A DNA stretch of 64,000 nucleotides from Notospermus geniculatus (taxonomy: Eukaryota > Nemertea > Pilidiophora > Heteronemertea > Lineidae). This document shows, in pieces, positions 36,410 through 47,116 of this stretch; the stretch's first letter is position 1, and every line of letters starts with the position of its first letter. The stretch covers positions 328,244 through 392,243 of the forward strand of contig NMRB01000340.1 in assembly GCA_002633025.1 (NCBI GenBank), read 5' to 3'. A program made the position numbers and the translations under genes. Under the pieces are notes generated by a model. That model searched no databases, was not told where the DNA came from, and worked only from the letters and a program-made list of their open reading frames with translations.

Positions 36410-37497
36410 AACAGTGGCCATATAATCAAAGTGAGATTTTATGTGAATATTGCCCATCAATCCCTTTGACCAGTCTCATCAGTATTCTGAGAGAAGGGCG
36501 ACAATGTTGACTCATGTTCTGCATGGCCGAGTGGACAATGATCGCTGATTCAATGATCTTATCTGATGGTCACTTTCCAATAATGTCAGGCAGGTGTTGA
36601 GTTCGACCTCTGACATGTCTGACACACACTTGGTGTAACCAGTACAACGCCTCTGTTTTTATACTTGTCCGCTTTCTGTGGCGATGGGTGGTGAATAAAA
36701 AAGGGACTGTTGGTCTGATTTGACATGCAGCAGCATCCTTCGGTCCATGTGTACAGTTCGCAGCCTGGACGATGACGAGACTGGCGAGATGCCGGACTGA
36801 ATATCTATTGGCCGTAATGGGAAGCAGTTCTGGAGCTTTCTCCCAAAAAGTGTGTGTTTGTCTGCAAAGAACGGCCCAAGACGAGGAAGGTCCACCTTTT
36901 TTAAAGCTGCCTGATCCATGCATAGCATGGCCTACTTTTCGTACACCTCCTCATAGCCTCTTTCTGAAGAGGGTTGCAGTCGTGTTGTAGAACCTGAAGG
37001 TAAACCGGCGAGGGTGGAGCTAAGATGCAGGCATAAACCCGAGGTGGCAGCCGAGTGTTTATGACGAAATGAGAGACGATTTTAACTTCAGGTCAGGCCA
37101 CCATGTCGTGATGTCTGCAACGCATTCGACTATTTGGTAGTCCACGTTTTGAAAGTCCCCATTTGTGCGGTTGTGAGTTGTCTCTTTTGTCCCCGTTTGA
37201 ACTGTCGTGGCATTCTCTCCCCAACTCCACACTGCATGCCATCACTGCTGTTTACCATTCTCCTCCGGATATCTCCCTGCAGCCTCCACAGTTGGCATCA
37301 GCACCCAGGAGTTAAGTCCCAGGCAGCATTCCTTCATTTCCTTTGACGAAATATTGATGCAGTCGTGCAGGAGGAAGATCAACTTGGTTAGGTTACAAAC
37401 GCGACTAGAGTTACTTCGGTGACAATGCAATAATCATCATGAATGTTTTATTGCCCCATGCGAGGTAACCGAAGACGCTAATCCCGCCATGATGAAA
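36410..37497. other. no recognisable feature
   Basis: A minus-strand frame of 117 codons at 36570-36923 overlaps other frames and shows no motif. Confidence 0.35.
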
Positions 37498-37711
37498 TGA
37501 ATAAATAAGAGTAAATTGAATCAATGTTTGCTCCCATATGACAGCTTGGCAAAGAAGTACACTCGACGGATCGCTTTACCAGTGTAGAAAAGCTAAGTCG
37601 TTGTAACTGGTCTGGATGTCTGAATCATAGTTCTGATGTTAACAATCGCTGTGGCAGCTGGTTCAACAGATTTGCATGGTTCCATTGTTGTCGTGCTTGG
37701 TGTGCCTTCCC

Positions 37712-37719
37712 TTCCTTTC
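37712..37719. repeat. target-site duplication TTCCTTTC, left
   Basis: Perfect 8-bp direct repeat flanking the family 1 MITE, with its partner at 37815-37822. Confidence 0.75.
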
Positions 37720-37814
37720 CATCCTCCCACAGCAGGGCTTGGTCTCGCTCCTCTTCATACACTCGCCTGGGTGAGTGAGAGGAGCGAGACCAAAGCCCTG
37801 CTGGTTGGAGGATG
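37720..37814. mobile_element. MITE family 1, copy 3, with 8-bp target duplication
   Basis: CATCCTCCCACAGCAGGGCT ... CTCCTCTTCATACACTCGCC, mirrored by GAGAGGAGCGAGACCAAAGC then CCTGCTGGTTGGAGGATG. TTCCTTTC flanks both sides, defining CATCC...GGATG as the true ends and an 8-bp duplication. Confidence 0.9.
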
Positions 37815-37822
37815 TTCCTTTC
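37815..37822. repeat. target-site duplication TTCCTTTC, right
   Basis: Partner of 37712-37719. Confidence 0.75.
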
Positions 37823-39060
37823 TGCATGTTCAGTGACATGAAATGGGCATTTGGTAGTTGGCACTTTCTTACCAATGAACTTTGTAATGCGGACTGATAC
37901 AGCAGTTTCATTATCTTTGCTGCACTGGTTCCTAGGTTTCTCGGTTCTGGTGTTTGGTTGGTCGTTACCTTTTTAACAACCAACCTTGCTCTCCTAGGTT
38001 GGAATGCTTGTCGTGCTGAGGCCAATCTAGCTTTTTCTGCCACACAGACTTGTAAAGAAGTGATTGACATCTGACTTCTTGTTCTTTGCCTCTGAGCTAG
38101 AAAGTGCACATGTAGGGCTTGTGCACGTGTAGGCGTTCAAGCGAAAGGAGCTATGGCCCTACGGATGGTAGTCACAGCCACAACCGTCATGGTTGTGGGA
38201 CAGTCTTTAACTTTTTTCAAATCTGCCTGACAGCATTGACAACATCACCTTACTTCGTTCTTTTGCAATCTAGTAAATTCTCCCCCAATCAATGAATCTC
38301 CGCCAAGTGGTCATCGGGACACAGTTTTGTTGCCCCTTATGTAGAAGAGGACGTTCTCTAGCATCCAGTTTCCGGTCGTGGACAGTATCAATAAATCTTG
38401 ATGCCATCTGTATTCATTACAAGGAGATACCATCTCACCATGAAATGTATCGTCCAAATCCCCGGGGATGCTGAGTGCGGATGGCCGGGATCAGACAGTT
38501 TGTTATTTCCTCATTAGTTATCATCCCATTGTCAGGTTGATACCAAATAATATTCAATTAATGCCATCCGCATTCTGAGGACACCATGTCGGTGTCAGAA
38601 CTGTGAAATGATATACATGATGGCATGTTTTATTGCTTATGTTTGGAAGATCTTCTTAGAAGTGTATCGACAAGAGCTTTTAAGTAAAGTACAATGAGTC
38701 CTGTGATGTGAACAATAGATTATTGTAAGGTGCATGTGGCATGGAATATGGTCTTCTCTCTCAGCACGGTTCAGATGACAGCTCGGTTATCATCGATCAT
38801 GTCTTTGTCTTCCCGATGATGTCTCGTCGGCATTCTGTCACTAGGGTGGAATTGACAGATTCTTCTATGAGTCGGGATCGTCTTCAATATCTGGCTTGTG
38901 TATTGGTGTTTTTCAAGAAACGAAGCACCACACCGGGTTTTTGAACCGGAGACAGTCTGCTTCAAAACCCAATGCTCAAACACCACTGGAGAGACATGGT
39001 CCAAAAAGCTGGGCTTGTGGGAACGTGACCTTTTCTGCAAAAGTATCCTGTGATGGAGGT

Positions 39061-39145
39061 AGTGGTTCTTAGCGCTTGCTACCTTCGTCACCCCATACAA
39101 AATGTTTGTGTGCGGTGATGAAGGGAACGAGCGCTGAGAACCACT
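39061..39145. mobile_element. 85-bp fold-back unit, D2 copy 1
   Basis: AGTGGTTCTTAGCGCTTGCT then ACCTTCGTCACC is mirrored by GGTGATGAAGGGAACGAGCG then CTGAGAACCACT around a short ATACAAAATGTTTGTG loop. The stem has a few mismatches. Confidence 0.8.
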
Positions 39146-39166
39146 GATATTCTCAGGTATGTCAGG

Positions 39167-39272
39167 TATGGCATGATAGTCGTTGCAATATTCAATACTA
39201 CAGAATATTTTTGTTCCAAAAATATATTCATTCATGAATGGTAAATATTCATTCATGGATGAAAAATGAATA
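39167..39272. mobile_element. left arm only of the fold-back element, D2 copy 1
   Basis: TATGGCATGATAGTCGTTGC then AATATTCAATACTACAG and TTCATTCATGAATGG match the left arm of the complete element at 41004-41482. The array and right arm are missing. The break coincides with the D2 junction. Confidence 0.85.
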
Positions 39273-39494
39273 TGAATAAATAAGAGTAAATTGAATCAAT
39301 GTTTGCTCCCATATGACAGCTTGGCAAAGAAGTACACTCGACGGATCGCTTTACCAGTGTAGAAAAGCTGAGTCGTTGTAACTGGTCTGGATGTCTGAAT
39401 CATAGTTCTGATGTTAACAATCGCTGTGGCAGCTGGTTCAACAGATTTACATGGTTCCATTGTTGTCGTGCTTGGTGTGCCTTCCCTTCCTTTC

Positions 39495-39589
39495 CATCCT
39501 CCCACAGCAGGGCTTGGTCTCGCTCCTCTTCATACACTCGCCTGGGTGAGTGAGAGGAGCGAGACCAAAGCCCTGCTGGTTGGAGGATG
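39495..39589. mobile_element. MITE family 1, copy 4 (within D2 copy 2)
   Basis: Identical to the 37720-37814 copy, including flanking TTCCTTTC. It was carried along by the segmental duplication and is not an independent insertion. Confidence 0.9.
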
Positions 39590-40731
39590 TTCCTTTCTGC
39601 ATGTTCAGTGACATGAAATGGGCATTTGGTAGTTGGCACTTTCTTACCAATGAACTTTGTAATGCGGACTGATACAGCAGTTTCATTATCTTTGCTGCAC
39701 TGGTTCCTAGGTTTCTCGGTTCTGGTGTTTGGTTGGTCGTTACCTTTTTAACAACCAACCTTGCTCTCCTAGGTTGGAATGCTTGTCGTGCTGAGGCCAA
39801 TCTAGCTTTTTCTGCCACACAGACTTGTAAAGAAGTGATTGACATCTGACTTCTTGTTCTTTGCCTCTGAGCTAGAAAGTGCACATGTAGGGCTTGTGCA
39901 CGTGTAGGCGTTCAAGCGAAAGGAGCTATGGCCCTACGGATGGTAGTCACAGCCACAACCGTCATGGTTGTGGGACCGTCTTTAACTTTTTTCAAATCTG
40001 CCTGACAGCATTGACAACATCACCTTACTTCGTTCTTTTGCAATCTAGTAAATTCTCCCCCAATCAATGAATCTCCGCCAAGTGGTCATCGGGACACAGT
40101 TTTGTTGCCCCTTATGTAGAAGAGGACGTTCTCTAGCATCCAGTTTCCGGTCGTGGACAGTATCAATAAATCTTGATGCCATCTGTATTCATTACAAGGA
40201 GATACCATCTCACCATGAAATGTATCGTCCAAATCCCCGGGGATGCTGAGTGCGGATGGCCGGGATCAGACAGTTTGTTATTTCCTCATTAGTTATCATC
40301 CCATTGTCAGGTTGATACCAAATAATATTCAATTAATGCCATCCGCATTCTGAGGACACCATGTCGGTGTCAGAACTGTGAAATGATATACATGATGGCA
40401 TGTTTTATTGCTTATGTTTGGAAGATCTTCTTAGAAGTGTATCGACAAGAGCTTTTAAGTAAAGTACAATGAGTCCTGTGATGTGAACAATAGATTATTG
40501 TAAGGTGCATGTGGCATGGAATATGGTCTTCTCTCTCAGCACGGTTCAGATGACAGCTCGGTTATCATCGATCATGTCTTTGTCTTCCCGATGATGTCTC
40601 GTCGGCATTCTGTCACTAGGGTGGAATTGACAGATTCTTCTATGAGTCGGGATCGTCTTCAATATCTGGCTTGTGTATTGGTGTTTTTCAAGAAACGAAG
40701 TACCAGACCGGGTTTTTGAACCAGAGACAGT

Positions 40732-40818
40732 CTGCTTCAAAACCCAATGCTCAACCACCACTGCTTCAAAACCCAATGCTCAACCACCACTGCTTCAAAA
40801 CCCAATGCTCAACCACCA
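40732..40818. repeat. 29-bp triplication specific to D2 copy 2
   Basis: CTGCTTCAAAACCCAATGCT CAACCACCA occurs three times in perfect tandem. Copy 1 of D2 has a single unit (near 38950) with one difference, CAAACACCA. The expansion therefore post-dates the duplication or was lost from copy 1. Confidence 0.95.
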
Positions 40819-40897
40819 CTGGAGTAGACATGGTCCTAAAAGCTGGGCTTGTGGGAACGTGACCTTTTCTGCAAAAGTATCCTGAGGTGATGGAGGT

Positions 40898-40982
40898 AGT
40901 GGTTCTTAGCGCTCGCTACCTTCGTCACCGCATACAAAATACTTGTGTACGGTGATGAAGGGAACGAGCGCTAAGAATCACT
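40898..40982. mobile_element. 85-bp fold-back unit, D2 copy 2
   Basis: AGTGGTTCTTAGCGCTCGCT then ACCTTCGTCACCG is mirrored by CGGTGATGAAGGGAACGAGC then GCTAAGAATCACT. The stem is tighter than in copy 1: GCTCGC here pairs perfectly with GCGAGC. Confidence 0.8.
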
Positions 40983-41003
40983 GATATTCTCAGGCATGTC
41001 AGG

Positions 41004-41482
41004 TATGGCATGATAGTCGTTGCAATATTCAATACTACAGAATATTTTTGTTCCAAAAATATATTCATTCATGAATGGTAAATATTCATTCATGGATGAA
41101 AAATATCCATTCATGGAAAAAATATTTGTTCATGAAAATAACATTTATTCATGAATTTTTTTTCATGAATAAATAATTTTTTCATGAACAGATATTTTTT
41201 TCATGAATAAATATTTCTTCATGAACAAATATTTTTTTCATGAATAAATATTTTTTTCATGAATAAATATTTTTTTCATGAACAAATATTTTTTTCATGA
41301 ATAAATATTTTTTTCTTGAACAAATATTTTTTTCATGAATGAATATTTTTCATTCATGAATGAATATTTACCATTCATGAATGAATATTTACCATTCATG
41401 AATGAATATTTACCATTCATGAATGAATACATTTTTGGAACAAAAATATTCTGTAGTATTGAATATCGACTATCATGCCATA
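41004..41482. mobile_element. 479-bp fold-back element filled with a TTCATGAA minisatellite
   Basis: The arms TATGGCATGATAGTCG ... AATATTCAATACTACAG and TGTAGTATTGAATATCGACT then ATCATGCCATA are inverted. Inside, ATATTCATTCATGAATGGTA pairs with ATTTACCATTCATGAATGAA. The centre is an array of 19-bp units (TTCATGAAYAAATATTTTT). Each unit is itself built on the palindrome TTCATGAA. It resembles Foldback-type elements, whose arms hold tandem repeats. Confidence 0.85.
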
Positions 41483-42117
41483 GTCAGGATGCTCTGCCCA
41501 AATCAATGCTAGCCAAACGATGCTAAACATCGGCCCTTCACTTTGAAGAAGTAACGTGCCCAAGAGTGCAGGCGTGACTGTGAAATACTGCGTCGAATAA
41601 TTTTTAGCCATATTTGTACCTCTCCTCGGCATGAACATGCCCCACGGGATTCATCAATATTGCACGGTGTATGTAACAAAAATTTGTAATTCCTCCAAGT
41701 TCCACCCTGTCAAACACGGCCGTGATAGATAAGACGATATTCATATGTTGCCCCAACCGACTCATTAATCGTAACTGGTGTTAGGTGTGTTAAGGCGATT
41801 TGAAAAGTCGATTCGGAGTTTTTGCTGTCAGCTTGAATTGATAGTCATCCTCCATGATGGATGTAGCACAACTCAATAGGGAGCTCATCCATTTCATCAT
41901 TACCATTTACTAGAATGCAGTTGCATCCTTACAGATCTGGCATGCCGTGTAAAGTATCCAGGCACTGGTTTTAAAGGATCAGGCAGGCGCTGAATGAGCA
42001 ACTCTGGAGGTACCCGAAAGGTTTCTGGTGACATCTTAAAGAAAATATCTAATCTTTGTATATGTTCCACAGGAAAAAACATGTATGAGTTTTTTCAATA
42101 ATGTACGAGAGATTATT
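41483..42117. other. no recognisable feature
   Basis: Non-coding; a 60-codon minus frame at 41900-42082 has no motif. Confidence 0.4.
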
Positions 42118-42281
42118 ATACACCATGTGCTTCCATTCTGCTCGTTACCCAGGGCAGGCTGTTGATATCTTCGACGAATCGAAATTCTGACACTGATGCT
42201 TTTGACATGATAATTGTTGGAGGAGATAGACCCCCTGCCAGTGCCAGGTCTCTGTGACTTACAACTGTGATTTTTGGTGTA
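42118..42281. mobile_element. MITE family 5, copy 3 (left half shortened)
   Basis: The core GGCAGGCTGTTGATATCTTC, CTGATGCTTTTGACATGATA and right end GTGCCAGGTCTCTGTGACTT then ACAACTGTGATTTTTGGTGT match copies 1 and 2. The left half is largely replaced, although TACACCA remains at the edge. Confidence 0.65.
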
Positions 42282-43860
42282 TATATTATGAAATCCTTTA
42301 AATTAAAATTACTGCAAAAAAGGAACATATTCTAATCATCCTACGTTTTAATTCGATCCACCATGTACCTCCATCTGCTGTTTAAATGCAAGGAACAAAA
42401 AAAACGTTCATTCGAAAGAATTGATCTGCGACATCACGAAAACAACAATTTTCCCGTCTAGTTCCATTCATCGGAGTTCCTTTCATTTTTATTTGAAAGT
42501 TGCAGATGTTGGAACTTGTGCATTCATCTCGCGTTGGTTCGCTTAAATTACAGACAATTACCCAATCAAGATGCTCCAATTAACAGACGATCGATCGACG
42601 ATTGTTGTCGACCACCTGCCTCTGATGGCCGGGCAATGAACCGTAGCAGATAAAGTGTAAAGTAAATGGTACGGTCTCATCTCGGAAAAAAGCATGAGAA
42701 CTCCAGGTCTCTCATGTTGTGGACTCATTCATTGAAAGTTTTGGGTGGCGGTTGATGTACTATACAGCACAGAGCAAGCAAAACCATGCAGTCGTCACTA
42801 GCGGAACTTCCTGGCTAAAACAGTGTCTGCATGAAGAAAGGGCAAGGAGGGGTATGACTCTGTGGTACAGGAGTCAGGTTCTTGGGGTTCCCATCCTCCT
42901 GGACTGTCTTCCTGATGAAGGACACATGCAGGGTAGGCAGATAGAGAGGAAGGGCAGACAAATGAGGGGCAGGGCAGAGGAGGGCAGTGGTGGGGGCCGG
43001 GCGAGGCGGGGATGGGGCCAGCCTGGGAAGGGGCCGGGCGGGGTGGAGACTGTCTTCAGAGATCAGAGGAAGGGCAAAGTGGTCGAGCTGGATACGGATC
43101 AATCGTACCAGCCCGAAGCAAAAAAACCTGGGAAATATTTAACTTCATCACTTCAGGATAAAACAGTCTTCAAAAACCACCGTAAGTTAATTTTTTTGAA
43201 ACTATCTAACCTTTCAGACCTGGATATAAATATTGACTATATGATGGTACTACTTGATTTTGCAGTGATTGAGTGGTTTTCTTGGAATCATGTTCCAACT
43301 GAGTGTGGGAGAAGAAAGAAAGAAATAAAAATTTCCTACCTACCCAGTGATATCAAGATGGTCCCTACATTGATAATGTAGGGACCATAATGAACTAATG
43401 CCGAACAGTCCCCAGCACAGAACGTTTATTCCTTTTACTTTTGTCAGGTTGTGAACTATCTTTGTCACTTTCTTCCCCGCGGTACTTGGTAGAAGAATTT
43501 GAAAGAGACAAACAAGATGCCAGGCAATCTCAAGAATACAGTCATTTCTTGTGTTAAAGATACACTGGAGATTTGAAATGGTTGTCCTCAATTTTGAGGT
43601 GAATAATGCTGTTGTCTTGTTCAAGGGTAAGAGCAGTCACTTCTGTTAAGATGGGGAAGGCCGGCTATGGGGTGTTTTGGCATGCAGTTAAGCTCACATG
43701 CAGTTAAAGTTTCCATTTTCTACAGATAATGACAGTCATGTAGTGTATGTGGATTAATGTGTGTGTGGGGGGGGGGGGGGAANGTTGGTATTTACCTGCG
43801 ACAGTCGTCCCTCCCCAAAAAGCTGTTTTCGGGGTCGACGTGTCTCCGAATACTATCCTC
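42282..43860. other. no recognised gene; purine-rich block at about 42930-43080
   Basis: The longest ORF of the window (plus strand, ending 43381) lies here. It crosses a G/A-rich block (GGGCCGGGCGGGGTGGAGAC) that keeps several frames open. Its product has low-complexity Arg/Gly sequence and no recognisable domain. A run of 14 G with a single N at 43783 follows. Confidence 0.35.
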
Positions 43861-44045
43861 CAATGGGAGACTTTCCTGCCATTAGAGGCCACCACCAGTT
43901 AGCGGTCCCAGAACGTCATGGAATTTGATGTCACAGAGAAGAAGTGCGCGCCACAACATCCGTAATGGCGTGGAGGCCATGGCTTACGTCTGTGAAGTCA
44001 AATTTTGTGACGTTCTGGGACCGCTAACAGGCGGCCTCTAACGGC
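43861..44045. mobile_element. MITE family 2, copy 4
   Basis: AATGGGAGACTTTCCTGCCA at the left, GGCGGCCTCTAACGGC at the right. The core has AATTTGATGTCACAGAGAAG and TTTTGTGACGTTCTGGGACC. The last few terminal bases of the right end are replaced by TTTTGTG. Confidence 0.85.
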
Positions 44046-44741
44046 TTTTGTGAATCCATCTTAGCTAGAACACCTTTTCCACTGTCAAAAATTACATCCT
44101 CACATATAAATGTGTTTGTAACCGAGGTGCCAATGAAATACACTTTTAGTTTGTTTCATGTAATTTGTCTGTAGACGAGTTGTGTTTACTGCTAAAAATT
44201 GCTGGATTACGCACTTATATCGGGAAAAGGGGAAGGTAAGACAATAAAATATCAAGTAATCTCTTTATAACGCCACGGCATATAGAATTAAACGATAACA
44301 ACGTTGTTTGTTTTTCAAATCTTTATTTATAGCATGAAGGAGCTCTTGTTTCAATGTACATGTACATGGGTATATTGTTGAGTGGGTAGTATCACATTCT
44401 GAAAGAAGAAAAGTATCAACGTATGGTCAAAGTTTGCTTCTGTGTGTACCGTATCCTGAAAAGTTCCAAACGATGAGAAGTGAAGAGAAAAACCGTGTAG
44501 AGTTCTGCATGGCCACTGCACAAATGGTCCAATTGGCTGTCTCCGATACGGTAGTACGTGATCAGTTAACCTAACAAAAGAAAAATACTTTGTTGGCGGC
44601 TAATTGTGGAGGTGTAGGATCTGTATCTATATGATTGATGTTGTCCTCTCCGATACCAAACTGATGCTGGTTCATCTTCAAAGCATTAGGTCGTCTGTCC
44701 TGAAGCTTTTTCTGGTCTGTTGTATATATCACATCTGAGGT
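44046..44741. other. no recognisable feature
   Basis: AT-rich non-coding sequence with a TGTACATGTACATG word near 44355. Confidence 0.4.
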
Positions 44742-44988
44742 ATAGACCATTCTCAAATTCCCCGATCTGCGCACTTCCTCCGAAATTTCAACCATAACCT
44801 CGATCTGAAACCGGGTGACGTGACGCAATCCATTATTCAGCAATGGTCGAGTCTGACGCAACGTCGTCGACGTCACTGTCGCGGGGCTGTCTGCGTCACG
44901 TCATTCAGCTTCAGACCGAGGCTATGGTTGAAATTTCGGCGGAAGTGCGCAGATCTTTCTCGTTTGCGTCAATTTGAGAACGGTCTAT
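44742..44988. mobile_element. 247-bp fold-back element with ATAGACCATTCTCAAATT ends
   Basis: ATAGACCATTCTCAAATTCC, GATCTGCGCACTTCCTCCGA and AATTTCAACCATAACCTCG are all mirrored in order at the right (AGGCTATGGTTGAAATTTCG, GGAAGTGCGCAGATC, AATTTGAGAACGGTCTAT). The centre has GTGACGTGACGCA / TGCGTCACGTCA and GTCGTCGACGTCAC, a CRE-like cluster. Confidence 0.85.
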
Positions 44989-45144
44989 TGTTTGCACAAA
45001 TAAGTTTGTGTAGTTTGTCTAGGTTCTTCCAGGTGTCTCCTGGAGGTTGTACCAATGGAAAAGTGGAAGTTTCTTTCTGATATGAAGCAGGATAGGTTGC
45101 TGATGTAGCTACCCTCGATGGGACTAGCTGTCTTCAAGTACACT

Positions 45145-45359
45145 CAATGGGATACTTTTCTGCCGTTAGGGGCCACCACCAGTCCCAGTTTGCGGTCCTA
45201 GGACGTCATGGAATTTGACATCACAGAGAAGAAATGCACGTCACGACATCATCCATAATGACGTGGACGCCATGGCTGACGTCTATGACGTCACATTTTG
45301 TGACGGTCGTTCTAGGACCGCTAACTGGCGGCCTCTAACGGCAGGAAAGTCTTCCATTA
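45145..45359. mobile_element. MITE family 2, copy 5
   Basis: AATGGGATACTTTTCTGCCG at the left; GGCGGCCTCTAACGGCAGGA then AAGTCTTCCATT at the right. It carries small insertions (AGTCCCAGTTTGCGGTCC) relative to copy 6, and the core CATCCATAATGACGTGGACG. Confidence 0.85.
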
Positions 45360-45743
45360 TTCGGTGGTATCGGCATCAACCCACGCAGGTGTTCTCTCTT
45401 TTACGATAAGTTCGTTGAGTTTGATGCCGCTTGCGTATCTTCAACTAAGACAGAATACAAGATGATCTCCCAAGCACTTAATCCCACGCTGTGACCTCAG
45501 AAATCAATCGACATGAGTCAGTGAGTGCATCAGTGTTGTCAAGCAGATAAAAAAGTATGTCTTTGTCAACCAATGATGATGACATTAAGACTGTCCGAGT
45601 GTACTGATTGACCTGGCTCGTATTGTTGGTCTATTGAATGTGAAAGATTGTGGGCAAAATCGCATCATTTCTTGCTTCTTAGATTCAAATTCATCACACA
45701 TTATGCTCTGTCCAGTGTTGAACTATGAAGAATTCAGGGAAAC

Positions 45744-46235
45744 AAGCAACTTGGGGAAGCTCCCAGCTGGTAGCCTAGGTTCAACAAGAATGAAGCAACT
45801 TGGGGAAGCTCCCTGCTGGTAGCCTTGGTTCAACAAAAATGAAGCAACTCGGGGAAGCTCCCTGCTGGTAGCCTTGGTTCAACAAGACTGAAAGCAACTT
45901 GGGGAAGCTCCCTGCTGGTAGCCTAGGTTCAACAAGACTGAAAGCAACTTGGGGAAGCTCCCTGCTGGTAGCCTTGGTTCAACAAAAATGAAGCAACTCG
46001 GGGAAGCTCCCTGCTGGTAGCCTTGGTTCAACAAAAATGAAGCAACTCGGGGAAGCTCCCTGCTGGTAGCCTAGGTTCAACAAGACTGAAAGCAACTTGG
46101 GGAAGCTCCCTGCTGGTAGCCTAGGTTCAACAAGAATGAAGCAATTTGGAGAGGCTCCCTGCTGGTAGTCCTCGCCAAGGTTCAAGAAGAGCGAAAGAAA
46201 AATTAGTGGAAGCTCTCTGCTGGCCAGCCTTGGCT
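45744..46235. repeat. 49-50-bp minisatellite, 9-10 units
   Basis: Unit AAGCAACTTGGGGAAGCTCC, CTGCTGGTAGCCTTGGTTCA then ACAAAAATG. Units start at 45744, 45793, 45842, 45892, 45942, 45991, 46040, 46090 and 46139. Two subtypes (AAAAATGA and AGACTGAA) alternate in blocks, suggesting duplication of groups of units. Minus-strand ORFs across it (repeated Leu-Pro-Ala-Gly-Ser-Phe) are by-products. Confidence 0.95.
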
Positions 46236-46895
46236 TTCCATGCTTTGCCATGTATGAGGAGATCGGGTTGGAAATCATCGGCTTTGTCCCCGAGTTCTTG
46301 AATTGGAATGGTCACATACACACCAACTCCACTGATGGTCAACAACAAGCTTCAACAACAGAAATGTTACATCGTCGTATTTTCTGTCAATTTCCATTTC
46401 ACTTTAATCCCATTACCATTTCTATCGTCAATGGAGTTATTGACAGTTATCCGATCTGTCAATGGTCTCAAAGAATTCTGTTCCATGTCACCAAGACAGT
46501 GTTCTGATTGACCTGTGTAGATCAGTGTTGTCAACACATACTTCACGTCATAACTAATCCCCTTCGTCCGCACGCACATCCGACTACCGGCAATTAGCAA
46601 AATTAAAATAGCTACCCGGTATGAAAGAATTAACTTGTTTGGCCAGATTTTCGAGTGCTTTGGACGTTCAGCCGTGCAGGCAATTTTGCAATCACTTTCT
46701 TGTGATTTTCCGTCGCTAGGGTGACGCTCATGATTTCGTTGCATGATGATTGTCTATTACTAGCTGTGATTAATATGCAATAACTATAATTGATGCCTAA
46801 TGACTGGTGTGTAGGATGACGATGTTGCTTTTGCACACTTGTTTCAGATATCCTCAGTCACGTCAGACCAGCAGAGCTGGACATCTCGGTTCTGT
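46236..46895. other. no recognisable feature
   Basis: A minus-strand frame at 46367-46744 (125 codons) has no recognisable motif. Confidence 0.4.
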
Positions 46896-46987
46896 CATGC
46901 TCCCACAGCAGTGTTTTTACCTCGCACGTCTTCATCCACTGACACAAGTGACGAGGAGCGAGACCAAAGCCCTGCTATGGGAGGATG
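46896..46987. mobile_element. MITE family 1, copy 5
   Basis: CATGCTCCCACAGCAGTGTT at the left; GAGGAGCGAGACCAAAGCCC then TGCTATGGGAGGATG at the right. It is flanked by CGGTTCTGT and CGGTTCAGT, an 8-9 bp near-repeat compatible with a target duplication. Confidence 0.8.
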
Positions 46988-47004
46988 CGGTTCAGTTCAT
47001 GATG

Positions 47005-47116
47005 GATCCTCCACAGCAGGGCTTTGGTCTCGCTCCACTTCATAGTCTCCTACACGGCTTTGTGTGCATGTGTATGAAGAGGAGCCGTACCAACCAAAGC
47101 CCTGCTGTGGGAGGAT
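47005..47116. mobile_element. MITE family 1, copy 6
   Basis: GATCCTCCACAGCAGGGCTT then TGGTCTCGCTCCACTTCAT; right arm TATGAAGAGGAGCCGTACCA then AAGCCCTGCTGTGGGAGGAT. It lies only 17 bp from copy 5 in the same region, so two insertions are nearly adjacent. Confidence 0.85.

Larger units (their letters stand above)
37498..39272. repeat. tandem duplication D2, copy 1 (1.78 kb)
   Basis: From ATAAATAAGAGTAAATTGAA to GGATGAAAAATGAATATG, almost identical to 39273-41104 at a 1775-bp offset. It contains a family 1 MITE, an 85-bp fold-back unit and the left arm only of the large fold-back element. The 148-codon minus-strand ORF inside runs into the MITE and is not recognised. Confidence 0.95.
39273..41104. 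repeat. tandem duplication D2, copy 2 (1.83 kb)
   Basis: Second copy of 37498-39272, differing at a handful of sites and by 58 bp from an expanded 29-bp repeat. There is no N at the junction, unlike D1 and D3, so a true tandem duplication is more likely here. Confidence 0.95.

Noticed and set aside
37663-38109. 148-codon minus-strand ORF, repeated at 39447-39884
   Set aside because: The second occurrence is only the D2 duplicate, and the C-terminal part is translated MITE.
42719-43381. Longest ORF of the window (220 codons, plus strand)
   Set aside because: It starts with a non-ATG codon, crosses a G/A-rich low-complexity block and has no recognisable domain or splice context.
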